A DNA stretch of 64,000 bases from Sternotherus odoratus (Eukaryota; Chordata; Testudines; Kinosternidae), in assembly GCA_032164245.1 (NCBI GenBank), contig JAVMKO010000001.1, forward strand, positions 291,325,041 through 291,389,040, read 5' to 3'. Made by a program: the position numbers and the translations under genes. Each line of letters begins with the position of its first letter. Within the stretch, counting starts at the first letter, position 1. This document shows, in pieces, positions 45,722 to 57,123 of the stretch. The notes under the pieces are model-generated. The model was given only the letters and a program-made list of their open reading frames with translations, was not told the origin of the DNA and did not search any database.

Positions 45722-45939
45722 ACAATATATATGGGCTTTCACTAGGATAATTAACACAAGCATACAAAATTTCAGCACTTACATAAGAGTTATTCCACAG
45801 CATGACAAAAATATAAATATCAAATGGTTTCCGAAGCAAATGGCATCGTTTCAGACATTAGCCTAACTTTCTGAACACCCACGGCAATTCTTTCATCGAG
45901 ACGATTACCACAACATATGGTATTTGCTCAGACAAACAT
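45722..45939. other. Unassigned sequence
   Basis: Nothing recognised. Confidence 0.3.
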
Positions 45940-46140
45940 CTTAGCAAGGGAGGTAGTGGACTCTCCATCACTCGGCGTCTTTAAATAAAGAGTAGATGGA
46001 GGTATAGTCTCTGCTCAACTACAAGTCACTGGGCTCAATGCAGGAGTCACTGGGTGAATCCTCTGGCCTGTGCAATGCAGGAGCCCAGACAAGATTATCA
46101 TCACGGTCTATTCTGACCTTAATATTTATGAATAAACTTT
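45940..46140 (+). mobile_element. CR1 3' end fragment
   Basis: GGTAGTGGACTCTCCATCAC, followed by GGCGTCTTTAAAT and CTATTCTGACCTTAATATTT, matches the C-terminus and 3' UTR of CR1. Confidence 0.65.
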
Positions 46141-46949
46141 CAGATGAAATGTCTAGCGGCAATAGTTCTTAAAGATGCGATGGCACTTTTCCAGAAGTGT
46201 ATGGTGCTCTCTCCTGGGGCCTGGTCAATTTTCAACCAAAGGAACTACATTCTGTCCACCTAAATTCCTGCTGCATTTTCAAATAGTTATATGAAAACAA
46301 CTTAGGAAAAGAAGTAAAAAATAAAGTTCCCTGTTCAGCAGTGACTAGGTTTCACCCCAGAAGTGGCTGCATTTCAGTAAAGGTATCTTTGTGCATCATA
46401 TGCGCATCACTTTTCATTTGTAACTTGTGCTGGGATCTGTTAGGATGAAACGTGCTCCCGAGAGGAAAGCAAGCAGTGGTGTAATCTATTCAGCCCCGGG
46501 GGAGAAGGAATTTCAGAAGAAAAATAGGGGTGGTTCAGCAAATATTAATTGAAGAGTAAGAGATCCAGGCGTGTATGACCAAGCAGTGTTTATGCAGCTG
46601 GTACTCTAGCACTGTCTCTTCTTGGCACTTATCAGTGAAGTCTCTCAGTGTGGTTTCCTGGTGGTGCTTGCTGTTCTGGTTAAGAATCACTGGCACAGCT
46701 ATTCTCTCATTTCCCCTAAACCATTTCTTGGGCTGCCTTCACATTGGAGAGGTGGCAGCAGAGGCGGCAACAGAATGGTAGCTTGGATTTCAGATTCCCC
46801 TTGTACTGATAATAAATAAGACTTACAAAGTAGAGTATGTGGGAGAGGAGGTTAAGCTCAGGTTTCTGGGCCCAGTGTCCCTACTTAGGTCTGGATTTGT
46901 GTGTAGACATTAGAGACTTGAACTCCAGTTTACTTGCTGGTTGTTTTTC
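46141..46949. other. Unassigned sequence
   Basis: No gene or repeat recognised. Confidence 0.3.
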
Positions 46950-47110
46950 AGAATATCAAAAGCAGGAAGTCTGCAAGAGAGTTGGTGGCTTTGCAGGCCT
47001 ACAAGGGAATAAAGGAAACAATTAAGGAGAATAAGGCCACTGCAGAGAAGCTAAATGATTCCAGTCTCCATCTTTACTTCAGAGAATGGTGGGAGCTACC
47101 TACCTTGGGC
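46950..47110 (+). mobile_element. CR1 ORF2 fragment
   Basis: The translation AYKGIKETIKENKATAEKLN, followed by LHLYF, resembles the linker region of CR1 ORF2 (also seen at about 37690 as EKLNEFLASVFT). About 160 bp only. Confidence 0.6.
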
Positions 47111-47860
47111 CTCCTCTTTATGAGTGAAATTAGATTTTGGCCAGAGGGCCCATAGAAGGCCTATGTCTGACTGAAATCCTGTTCTGAGTGTGGTAAGAGG
47201 ACTCAACGGGCCCTCTCTCTCAGAAGAAAAAGATCCTATCCAGCTGCTTGCCCCGATTTACTTCACTGGACAGGGGTAAGGTAAGGGTTAACTTAAGCTT
47301 TTATTTAGCGCGCTGAAGGTTGCTTATCAGAAATAGAACAACCCCCAATATCAGAAATTGGAAGCTTTTATAACATACAGATATACATATTTATGTGGCT
47401 CATTGATTATTCATTTATACCCGTACATGGTTAAAACTATGTGGAAACCGGAAGGTTACATTAGAAACATATTTATTGGTTCTAATTTGCCGCAGTGCCG
47501 AGCCTGCGCAGCAGATTTTTCACTTTTAGCCTATATTAGTAACGTTTTTAAGGCTTACTTCTGGAGATCAGTCTATTTTGCACACAACAACACCAGGTGT
47601 CTTATTTTAGTTAGTATAGGAGTGTTCGAGTATAATACTCCCTTATTTTTCCCATGAGTTGCATTTTTCACATTTGAGGCTTATTAGCTATTTTCAGTTA
47701 GCAGTTTGAGATTACCCAGAGTGCTTTGTTTTAACCACAGTTTAAGCAACTGAGTTTGTGTGTGTTTATTACATACATTTGCTTATTACAACATAGGGTA
47801 AAGATGTTTACAATATGAGTGGGATTGAAGTAGGCCTAGTCCTTGTGCTGACTGGCACAT
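47111..47860. other. Unassigned, possibly an LTR on the minus strand
   Basis: On the minus strand AAATAAAAGC at about 47300 could be an LTR polyadenylation signal. No reliable TG...CA ends or target duplication could be fixed. Confidence 0.3.
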
Positions 47861-47981
47861 AGGGTTACCAATTTTGGTGAGATATATTCCTGGAGATTTA
47901 ATCACATGACATAATCTTTAGTTAAAAATTAATCTGTAAATCCTGGAGACTCCAGGCCAGTCCTGGAAGGCTGGCAACCCT
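47861..47981. mobile_element. Short MITE, copy 2 (about 121 bp)
   Basis: The ends AGGGTTACCAATTTTGG and GGCTGGCAACCCT are inverted repeats. The interior (TATATTCCTGGAGATTTAAT, CACATGACATAATCTTTAG) matches the copy at 9770-9892. Confidence 0.8.
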
Positions 47982-48002
47982 ACCCGCACAGGGTGAATTT
48001 CA

Positions 48003-48745
48003 CTCGTCCGGGGTCTTAAGAGCAGATGCGGAAACTAAATTGATAAGCTAGACGAACAAGACAGTGGGAGCAGATGGTGCATCCAGGAGCTCTGAAGGAG
48101 CTTAAGAATGAAGTGGCTGACTTGCTAATAGAAATATGCTCTCCAGTTAAAACCAGCTCCTATATCAGAAGAGTGGAGGGCAACTAATTTTGCAGCCATC
48201 TTTAGCACAAAGCACTTCAGTGATCCTGGGAATTACAGGGCAATAGGCCAGGTAAATCGGTTAAAATGATTATTGAAAACAGAATGATAAAAATACCTAG
48301 ATGGAGCATATGTATAAGGACAAAGCAGCACAGCCTCTGCAAAGAAAAATAGTGTCTCTCTCCAATCTGCAGTAGACTCTCAATTATCCAGGATGATAGG
48401 GAAAAAAATAATCCTGGTTAATAAAATCCCAGATAATCCCCATCCATAGGAAATATGGGGGGCTGGGGGTTGGTTCACCAGCCACCCTGTGCCGGCGGGG
48501 GGTGGGGGTCGGGGGGTGTTGGTTCACTGGCTGCCCTGCGCCCTGGTGGGCTTTTATTTTTATTTTTTCTGCTTTGGGCAGCAACAAAGCCAGAGCTGGC
48601 CCTGCAAATTACACATTTTTTTATTATTTTTTTTGACATCCTGGTTAATCCACAACCTGGTTAATCCAATCCTGGATAATCGAGTGTCTACTATACTTAC
48701 AATGTTTTGAACAGGTCAGCAAAATAGTGGCAAAAATACAGGTCT
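48003..48745 (+). mobile_element. CR1 fragment with a pogo-like insertion
   Basis: CR1 reverse-transcriptase-region sequence runs to about 48369 and continues at about 48694 with TTTGAACAGGTCAGCAAAAT. Many frameshifts; the fragment lacks both ends. Confidence 0.7.
48370..48693. mobile_element. pogo/Tigger-like element, about 324 bp
   Basis: The left end CAGTAGACTCTCAATTATCC and the right end GGATAATCGAGTGTCTACTA are inverted repeats. Subterminal CCTGGTTAAT motifs recur. TA follows the right end and TG precedes the left, consistent with a decayed TA duplication. It interrupts a CR1 fragment. Confidence 0.8.
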
Positions 48746-49818
48746 TTCTGTGCTCCATGCCACCTGGTGAGCTGCTCAGCTCTGAAATCTGTGCTTGCCT
48801 TGATTTAATCTTTCTGACTCACTTAAATAAGGAAAAGAAAGCTGTACTGTGGAACTGGACAATAGATTTCACATCCACCCCACCCCAGTGATGGAACTGT
48901 TGACACTAGTACAAAAGAAGTTATGTGGAGGGGTGAAAGGGAGGACCAAGCAAATGAAATAAATGGGGTGGGGAGAGAAAAGCCTGGAGACCAGAAAGGA
49001 AAGAAAAATGAACAAGTGAAATGGGAAATGATAAATGAGGCAGAGTCTGAATGAGGCAAGATGATAGAAGATGCAGCTAATAGCTAATGATTAGGGGCTG
49101 GCACAGAGATGAAGGATTGTATCAGTCCATCCAATTTAAACCTTTCTATTTAAAGAAATAAACTCCCAAGGAAAAACAGTCTAGGATTAGAAACGCTTAG
49201 GATTTCTGCGATTGCAGACAGCAGCCTCTGATGCTGTACCGGGGATGGTTTGTTATCTTCCCAAAGAATGGAAGATTAAACAAAGAGAGGATAAAAACGG
49301 GTTGTAGTCTGTGTTTTGATGGCAGAGGTAGATTTATATTTTATAGGCTTTAACCTTATGTGAGTAAAATGCCCTGGTATTTCGTTCAGTCCAGGCAGTT
49401 TTACTAGTGTGCTACAATGGCAGAAGTCGTATTTAATTTTTAGACCTCTTTGGGGAGGAATAGTGAGTCTGTGTTTTCAGTCAGATGCAACTAATGTGCT
49501 GGTGAGTGCAAGGGGAAATGGAGAACAATGGTATTTTTTTAAAATTGGCCCTAGACATATAGCAAAAAACCTAAATACGTAGCTCCTTTGCAAGTTAGGT
49601 GGTTGATTTACTATATTAACCTTTCCCCTTTAGAGACTTGGGTTCATACCGGTGATAAAGTATTAACAGCTTCTGTGATTCACTTGTTGCTCATATCCTA
49701 ATCCCCGACAGACAGGGTGAGTCAAGAGAAACTTCCAGATCCAGAGTGAAATCTGTTCACTGGGTGACCAGGAGGTGTGCTGAGACCACTGCCTATCATG
49801 CGACCAGTTCTGTCTCAG
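48746..49818. other. Unassigned sequence
   Basis: No gene or named repeat seen. Confidence 0.3.
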
Positions 49819-50090
49819 TTGGGTTCGTCTACACTGCAATAAAAACCCCATGCCACTGAGTCTCAGAGCCTGGGTCAACTGACTTATGCTAGTGGGACTT
49901 GGACTGCAGCCTGAAGGACTAAAACTTACAGTGTAAATGTTTGGGCTGAGGCCGGAGCCTGGGCTGTAAAACCCTCCCCCATCACGGGGTTAGTAGCTCC
50001 ACAGTCCAAGCCCTGCAAGCCAAACCCAGTTGAGTGGGCCAGCCATTGCTGTGCTGTGGGTCTTTTATTGCAGTGTAGAGAGCCCCTTAG
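49819..50090. mobile_element. MITE with long inverted ends
   Basis: TCTACACTGCAATAAAA near the left end and TTTTATTGCAGTGTAGA near the right end are perfect 17 bp inverted repeats. The interior is non-coding. A related element with GTCTACGCTGCAGTTA ends lies at 57124-57384. Confidence 0.85.
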
Positions 50091-50156
50091 TTTCCTTGTG
50101 CTGCTCTGGCTGTGTCCATCTGCTGTTCTATCCTTTTGGGGGCAGGGACTGCCTCT

Positions 50157-50437
50157 GAGGGCATGTCTACACTTAAAATATTTCATTGGTGCAGCTGCAC
50201 CATTGTAGTACTTTAGTGAAGATGCTTTATGCTGATGGGAGAGAGCTCGCCCATTGGTGTAGTTACTCCACCTCCTCGAAAGGCGGTAGCTATGTCAGCG
50301 GGAGAAGCTCCTGCACCGACAGATCACTGTCTACACAGGGGTTAGGTCGGTATAATTCATCGCTCAGGGGGTGGATTTTTCACACCCCTGAGCACCATAG
50401 TTATCTCACTATAGGTCTGTAGTGTAGACCGGACCTT
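50157..50437. mobile_element. MITE, GTCTACACT family
   Basis: The ends GGGCATGTCTACACTT and AGTGTAGACCGGACC are inverted repeats. The interior has a CGGGAGAAGCTCCTGCACCG block and GGATTTTTCACACCCCTGAG, shared with other members here. Confidence 0.85.
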
Positions 50438-50475
50438 AGTATGTGCCTAACGTGGTAAGTCTCCAATCTCACTTA

Positions 50476-50763
50476 GCCCTGGTCTACACTTGGGGGCAGG
50501 GAACGACCTAAGATATGCAACTTCAGCTACGGGAATAGCATACTGAAGTCGGCATACTTAAGTCGACTTACCTTGGCATCTTGATGGCGGTGAGTCAACT
50601 GCTGCCGCACCCCCATCGACTCTGCCTGCACCTCACAGTGGTACCAGAGCTGATGGGAGAGCGCTCAGGGCATTGATTGATTGCGTCTAGACTAGACATG
50701 ATAAATTGATCCCCAATAGATCGATTGCTACTCACCGATTCGGCGGGTAGTGTAGACCTGCCC
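50476..50763. mobile_element. MITE, 288 bp, TTA target duplication
   Basis: The ends GCCCTGGTCTACACTT and AGTGTAGACCTGCCC are inverted repeats flanked by TTA on both sides (50473-50475 and 50764-50766). A TTA duplication is the usual signature of PIF/Harbinger elements. No transposase. Confidence 0.88.
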
Positions 50764-51690
50764 TTAGGAACTTTATGTGTTAGAGTAATAATAATGCTGA
50801 CTAATCTCTCCAAGAGATTTCTGTTCTAGTTCCTATACTGCACCCATCGCTGTGATAGCAATGTGGTGACAGTCCTACTGCAGGGGACACTTAAAACTGA
50901 ACTAGGCAAAGCCCGGAAAAAAACCAAACAGCCTCTACGGAGCAATTCTGCACTGGCAGCGGCATGGGCTGGCTGACTAGAAGATCTTTTGCAGCTTTTG
51001 CTCCTGTGATGCTTTGATTCACGAACCGCCCAGCTCCTGACTGGAACAGAAGGAAACGGCTGCTGGGCCGAGGCAGGGGAGCCTGCACACAGCCCGTCAG
51101 CTAAGGCTTCCCAATCAAAACAAAAAATCCCCAAACACAAAATATTTCCCCCTCCCCCAGCACCACTAGAGGATCGGCAGCAATAATGATTGACTGATTT
51201 TCCAAACGTATTCATGCTGCACTTGCATATGTAGCATGACTCATTCACAACAGGAATTTCTATTTTGCTCTGGACTCCTGGCCGTCTGCTTGTATGGAAG
51301 TTCTCTAGGTTGCATCTATGTATGGAGATTTACCACAGTCCTTCGGTGCACTAGGAGAACAACAAGGAGGTGGTTGGGGTGAAGTAAGGCTGTCAAGTTC
51401 ACCTGACAAGCATGGCACCGGTTACGAAATCCACCGTTCTGTTCCAGCTGTCAGCAGCTGTGCAGAGGGCTGTCAACGGCGGGCTACGAGTCACTGCACT
51501 GTTTACTTGGAGCTGCCATCCACATCTGTCAGATTGAGTTCAAAAGGGAGCAGCATGGAATATGGAAAAGGAAGAATACTGCCCAGTGGAGAGAAGAGGA
51601 GGGTTGGGAGTCAGGATTTAGCAGTTTATCCCTTTGAGCCTACCGCAGTTCTGCCAGAAATTTTCTGCGGCACCTAAGGTTACTTTCCAT
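50764..51690. other. Unassigned sequence
   Basis: An open frame of about 119 codons (51318-51677, plus) shows no recognisable domain. Nothing else recognised. Confidence 0.3.
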
Positions 51691-52007
51691 CAGCGCCGAC
51701 TCTGGCGCTGATGCACCCACGGGAAAAAATAGGGGGTGTTCAGCATCCACCAGCCACAGCTGTTCGTCGGTGCCAACTAATCAACTAATCGGGGGCACCA
51801 CCAAACAGCTGTTTGGCAGCTTGGGAAGGGGATTGTGGGGAGGGTGTAGAGCAGAGAGTGGTGGGAGGGCAAGGGAGGGGGCAGAGTGGGGGGCGAGAAG
51901 AAGTGGAGTGAGGGAGGGGCCTTGGGGGAAGGGGCAGAGCGGGGCGGAGCCTCGGGGCAGAGCGGGGGTGGAGCACCCCTGGGGAAAAGTAGAAGTCGGA
52001 GCCTATG
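51691..52007. mobile_element. hAT relative, GGAGCACCC family, copy 2
   Basis: It begins CAGCGCCGACTCTGG and ends GAAGTCGGAGCCTATG, imperfect inverted repeats. The interior contains GCACCCACGGGAAAAAATAG and GGAGCACCCCTGGGG. The flanking duplication is unclear. Confidence 0.75.
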
Positions 52008-52029
52008 CTTCCTTCTGACCCTCTCTGTG

Positions 52030-52180
52030 CATGTGTAAAATGAGTGTTATTATGGGTTTGTATTACCATCAGGCCTAGGAGTCCCAGTGGCTGTACAAAC
52101 ACAGACATAAAAAACAGTCCCTGCCCCAGACACCTGACAATCTAGGGAGAAGACAAGAGATAACAAATATATACCGACAG
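52030..52180 (-). mobile_element. L2-like LINE 3' end, minus strand
   Basis: On the minus strand GGGGCAGGGACTG and TGTTTGTACAGCCACTGGGA match the L2 3' end also seen at 29284-29404. An 18 bp G run (52187-52204) follows on the plus strand. Confidence 0.65.
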
Positions 52181-52492
52181 TCTGATGGGGGGGGGGGGGG
52201 GGGGAGGAAAGGGGGGAGTACCATGGTCAGCATGCCAGGCAGGGTCTCAGCACACCAGAAGCCAGTGGTCAAACTTCTGAGGGCACCCTGGCAAAGGAGA
52301 GTTTTGAGGAGGGATGTCAAGGAGGACAATGAGGTAGCTCTGCTGATGTTTAGGGGGCGGTTTCCCAAGCATGAAGAGCAGCCAGGGAGAAAGCACAAAG
52401 GTGCATGTTTGAGAATTTACCAAATGGGCGATGGAGGCCGACATTACAGGCCCGTCGGATGCAGGGGTTCACCTTCCAAAACTGAATGAGAG

Positions 52493-52588
52493 ATAAAAGG
52501 CAGCACAGTCTAAGAGAGACGTGAGTTCTAGTCCCAGATCTGCCACAGACTTGTGTAACCCTGGGTAAGTCGTCTCTGTGCCCGTCTC
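52493..52588 (+). mobile_element. MIR-like SINE fragment
   Basis: GTGAGTTCTAGTCCCAGATC and TGCCACAGACTTGTGTAACC match the MIR core. A hAT relative follows directly after a duplicated TCTCTGTGCCCG. Confidence 0.7.
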
Positions 52589-52924
52589 TGTGCCCGTCTC
52601 CGCTCTGGAGCAACCCCGGGGAAAAAATGGTGAATGTTGAGCACCCCCCAGCAGCCCCCAGCACCTCCTTCCCTCTGGTGGGCGCTGCCAATCAGTGCCT
52701 CTTCCTCCCACCTCCCCTCAGGAGGCACTGAAGGAGGGGGAGGAGCAAGGGCACAGCACACTCAGGGGAGGGGGCAGAACAGGGCAGGGAAGAAGAGGGA
52801 TGGGGCAGGAAGAAGCAGAGCAGGGTGGAGAATTGGAGGAAGGGGTGGAGTGGGGGCAGGGCCTGGGCGGAGCCAGGGGGAAGCACCCCCACCCCCCGGG
52901 CAGATTAGAAACTCGGTGCCTATG
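52589..52924. mobile_element. hAT relative, GGAGCACCC family, copy 3
   Basis: GTCTCCGCTCTGGAGCA at the left and AACTCGGTGCCTATG at the right are the degraded ends of the family seen at 51691-52007. TCTCTG occurs just outside both ends, perhaps the target duplication. Confidence 0.65.
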
Positions 52925-52944
52925 TCTCTGAATGTCTTGAGTGT

Positions 52945-53045
52945 ACAGACAATAAGTCCTTCAGGGCAGAGACTGTCCCTTACTGTGCATGATACAGCAC
53001 CTAGCAGAATGTCAGCCCGCTTCAAATCTAGGAACTACTGTCACA
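52945..53045 (+). mobile_element. L2-like LINE 3' end
   Basis: ATAAGTCCTTCAGGGCAGAG, then ACTGTCCCTTACTG and CAGCACCTAGCAGAATG, match the L2 3' end pattern. Confidence 0.65.
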
Positions 53046-53631
53046 GCAATAATAAAGTGCTAGGGGATGTAAATTCAGTTAAAGAAATGAAAATGTGCCA
53101 GACAATTACAACAAATCCCTTCGTGTCCAATTTATAGTGTTCATGTGGGGCCCAGAGAGCAGCAGCAGATGGCCTGGAGAAGCTGCTTTTTTCCCCTCAC
53201 TCGACAGGCGGCAGAAAGCTTTTGTAAGTCTGCCATGCTGCTCACCCTCCCAAACCTAATCTCACCTAATCAATTCCTTGCTATTGCAGGAGCCTGGGGC
53301 ACTGAGAGCACCTCAGTCCCTCCTGTTCTCCACCTGTGACACAAGAGTTTAGTCTCTGAAATGCTTTAGGTGAAGTAGATAGTAGAATCACTGGGCTCAG
53401 TATAGTATATAGCCAGTGCTGAGATGGCTGGCTCGCTCAACAATTAGCAGATCAACAAGCTATAGAGGCAAACTTCCTGGAGCAGATCCAGAGGCAAACT
53501 GATCTAAGCCAAATTCATCTTAGTGGTAACTGTTGATCTAAGTTGAGTTTGGCCTAGTGCATGGAGGATGTTGACTAGAAAAGATTTCTGAAAGGCAGAA
53601 GCTCCTGCTGCTGCAGGGAAGGTGGCCTTGT
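53046..53631. other. Unassigned sequence
   Basis: Nothing recognised. Confidence 0.3.
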
Positions 53632-53639
53632 GCTTAAAG

Positions 53640-54142
53640 CAGTGTTTCTCAAATAGTGGGGCGCGCCCCCCAGGGGGGGCGCGAGGCTCCGTAAAGGGGG
53701 GCTCGTTGCGCCATGCGCCGCTTGGAGCGGAATATGCTGCCCACGCGGGGCAGCGCGCGCTCGGGGCAGGCGCGGGCCAGCGAGCCGAGCGCGGCGCGGC
53801 GCGGCGCAGCCTCACCGCATAGCCCTGCGGCTTGCTGGGCTGCTGCGGCTCCGCCACCACGGCAGCATCGCCCCGCCAGCCCGTCCGCGGGCCCCGCGCA
53901 GCGCACGGCTCGGCGCAGAGCCGCGCTCAGTCACCGGCCGGCCGGCCGGGCGCGCATCCCCCGGGCGAGGCGCCCCCGCCTCCCGCCTGCCATCCTGGCC
54001 GGGCGCGCCGGGCCGCTGCGCCCTAGATATAGGCTGGCGCCCGGCAGGGGCGGCGCCGGCGAGGGGCGGAGAGGAGCGGGGGGGCGCGAAATGTTTTCTT
54101 CCCCCTAGGGGGGGCACGACGGAAAAAAATTGAGAAGCACTG
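53640..54142. mobile_element. hAT element, 503 bp, extremely CpG-rich
   Basis: The ends CAGTGTTTCTCAA and TTGAGAAGCACTG are inverted repeats, with a perfect 8 bp duplication GCTTAAAG on both sides (53632-53639 and 54143-54150). The interior is almost pure GC and dense in CpG, with GGCGCGCC-like blocks and long frames on both strands that have no transposase similarity. Preserved CpGs suggest a young or unmethylated copy. Confidence 0.95.
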
Positions 54143-54174
54143 GCTTAAAGCAATGGACAGAAAATCAGAGAGGA

Positions 54175-54400
54175 ATGATGGCCTAGTAGTAAGAGGACTT
54201 GCTTAGGCCTTGGGCAGCCTGGATTGGAGTCTCTGCTTTGCCACAGACTTCTTGTGTGACCCTCAGCCAAGTCACTTTGTCTTTCTGCACCTCAGTTCCT
54301 CATCTGTACAATGGGGGGAAAAGCACTTCCCGACCCACAGCGATGTTGTAAGAATAAATACCTCTGGGTTTATGAGGTGCTCACTTACTATGGTAATGGG
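54175..54400 (+). mobile_element. MIR-like SINE, nearly complete
   Basis: It has the tRNA-like head GATGGCCTAGTAGTAAGAGG, then GCCACAGACTTCTTGTGTGA, CCTCAGTTCCTCATCTGTAC and a tail with TTATGAGGTGCTCACTTACT. This is the ordered structure of MIR/CORE-SINEs. Confidence 0.85.
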
Positions 54401-54459
54401 GGAGGGGGAGCTTAGAAATAATCTGAGAGCGAGATCTGGGTTTGCCACAGACTCACTCT

Positions 54460-54560
54460 GGGTATGGCTACATAGTGAAGGCTGACCTATGCCAGCTGGC
54501 TTGGGTTGTTTCATTGCTGTGTAGATTTTTGGGTGCTAGTACCCTGCAAAGTGGGAGGGT
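54460..54560. mobile_element. Partial MITE-like fragment
   Basis: GGTATGGCTACATAGTGAAG and CATTGCTGTGTAGA resemble the ends of the GCAATAAAA-type MITE at 49819-50090, but are very decayed. Confidence 0.45.
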
Positions 54561-54628
54561 GCTACAGTGATGCACCTTTCACAGTGTAAGAAATTAGAGG
54601 TATCTCCAGTTAATCTTAACAAGCACTA

Positions 54629-54765
54629 CCGTGTTTCCCCGAAAATAAGACAGTGTCTTATATTAATTTTTGCTCCCAAAATTACATTACATTATATTAC
54701 AGCAAGAGGCAAAACTTGAAGTACGTCTTATTTTCGGGGGATGTCTTACTTTCGGGGAAACAGGG
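54629..54765. mobile_element. TA-target MITE, 137 bp
   Basis: The ends CCGTGTTTCCCCGAAAATAA and TTTCGGGGAAACAGGG are inverted repeats flanked by TA (54627-54628 and 54766-54767). GTCTTATATTAATTTTTGC and GGGGATGTCTTACTTTC are internal. I know near-identical short elements from many vertebrate genomes. Confidence 0.9.
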
Positions 54766-54767
54766 TA

Positions 54768-57123
54768 ATAATGCCAGTTTGGCAGCCTCAGGCCATTTCC
54801 CAGGGGGTGGGTGTCTGTTACAAAACTCACTAGTTAGTTCCTGTTTTAGATGTCTGAGTAGAGAGACCAGGGATTGAATGAGTTATGGAGACTGAACAAC
54901 AACCCTCTCACCTCTAAAGGTGGCTTCTCCCGAAGAGAATGTAAATGAACCAGTAAGGCTGTCTAGGGTAGGGGAATCTTACATGACCTGGGCCTAGAAC
55001 ATCCTTATGAGCCTTAGTCTCCAGGGCTGATAATCTAGCACTTTCTACACACATTTTGGTTTTAAATGTTCCATTTGGGTCATTATAGTCTGCAGACCAA
55101 GATCACTTTATAGAGTCATTTGGGGAGGGGAATCATCTTCATTTCCTGTCCTAAACCTGTGCAGCACCGTTCTGTGCTGTCAGCTGCTGCATCCCACCAC
55201 AGAGGTGGCTGCATTTCAGTGGCTAGTGAATTCCTGCTCATGTGTTACGACAAGTGCTTTGAATTCCTTTGGAACAAAAGAATTGCTATTTTAATGTAAG
55301 TTACGATTATTCAATTAATAATATAACTCCTCTTCATTTACTAATCTTCTGACCTACTTTCACCCACCACCATTTAGCATCAGTTTTTTCATTTCAGGCA
55401 TGATGGAGAAATTCAGGAACTAAGAGAACTCTTTGGGCTCCTAGGCCGTGTGCCCTTCCCCCCTAGACATAAGCACCAGATAAAGTGGATTCCCCAACGG
55501 AGACAGTGTCCCTTGTCTGCTGGGAACCTGGCTGGAGTGGTCTTCATTCATAATAGTTGTGCGAAACAAACCAGCTCCCCTTTTTTCTGCACAGACATGG
55601 ATTGAATGTCAGTGGAAAATAATTCCTTTAATGAGTGTATAGAGATACATCAGCTGATGCTTTACTTCAGTAAATCTCACGGTCACACAGGTCTAAATCT
55701 GCAGCAGTGACAGTATAAGCCTTTCTGTTTATAGGACACAGAGACAGTAGGGACACAGAGGAAGAGTATTTCTACTTCCAGCCAAAGACCCCTAGACTTA
55801 AAAATGGGGCAGTTGCGTACAGGCAAGGAGTGTGAGGAGTGCCTTTCAATCTGTGGGCTATCTAGGGTGCATGTATCCGAGCATGCAATGTAATTGATTA
55901 ATCTTAACATTAACTCTTAATGTATGTGTAATTACAGTCTTACATGGCACGTGTTTAATTAGCAAGCCATTTGGCTTGTTCAGGATAAAGCTTCAGCAGC
56001 CTTGGCTATAGGAGGTCAGGCACCCAGAGTTACATAACAGCTTAGTAAAAGGCAGCTCAAGGGCTGGCAACTGATAACGAAATAAGACTGCTACTATCCC
56101 TTTTGTCTGCAGCGCGTGCGTACGTACACACACACACACAAATGTGAGCCATTTATCTGTCAGCCTGAGCCTCTGTCCCCATTCATGGCCTTGTCTGCAA
56201 ACACATCACCATGTTAATATATTTGTCATTCGGAATTGTTCAATGCATGCTTTTTATGGGAGAGTTTCTGCTAGTCTATTACAAGTCACGTGGTCAGACT
56301 TGAAGCCTGGAATAGAGCCAGAAGCAGAACCCACATCGCCTCTGCATTCACCATGAGACCAGGGGTCAAATTCTGGCTTGGGGGACGTGGCGGTACTCCT
56401 CCATGCTCCACCCATAAAATAAGCCCCACCCACTTGAGGTTCCACTCACAGGAGTGAGTGCAGATGTTCAAAATATGATCGGGCAGACTCTCTGGGCTCC
56501 AGCGGAATGGCTCCCTGCAGGGAGATTTAAATACACCTGGGAGTTTTGCTCCTCAGCCTTAGGCATGAGTTTCTCCATGTGTCTCTTACCTTTATTACAT
56601 AGAAGCCAAGAAAACAGAAATCCAGTGCTGATGTGAATCACAAATGCCTCTTGGATGTAAAACGTAGCACTCGCCTTCTCTTTTGGAGCTACCATCTCCC
56701 TGATAAACCCACATGCTGATGCTTCCTAGCGAAGAAATCCCATCTGTTGAGATATTGCTCCCAGGAATACTGGGCTGGTGCTAAATTGTGCCAGGGTGAG
56801 GACTGCATGCTTTAATTCCTCGGTTGCCCTATTCACCTTGGAGAAGCATCATCTGGCGCATAGGGGAGAAGGTACGTACACCCTGAGACTCACAAATAAA
56901 GTTATTTTGGTGCTTGGTAAACACCCAATGACAAGATCCACTAAATCACAAGGGAGACTAACCAAAGTGTCATCTGTAGATTATTCCCATACAGGGAACA
57001 AGAAACTCCCCTTGTTTAGGACCTGATTTTACTCCGATTGAAGTCAGTTGGAGTTTTGCCATTGACCTCAATAAGAGCAGGATCAAGCCCCTCACTCCCC
57101 ATACACACAAGACTGGAGTCCAA
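54768..57123. other. Unassigned sequence
   Basis: No gene recognised. An alternating purine-pyrimidine run (GCGTGCGTACGTACACACAC and on) lies at about 56113-56141. Confidence 0.35.

Noticed and set aside
47111..47860. Another solo LTR
   Set aside because: A minus-strand AATAAA is present, but I could not find TG...CA ends with a target duplication, so it is left unassigned.
53713..54108. GC-rich open frames as a host exon
   Set aside because: They fall within a hAT element with perfect 8 bp flanking duplications and inverted ends.
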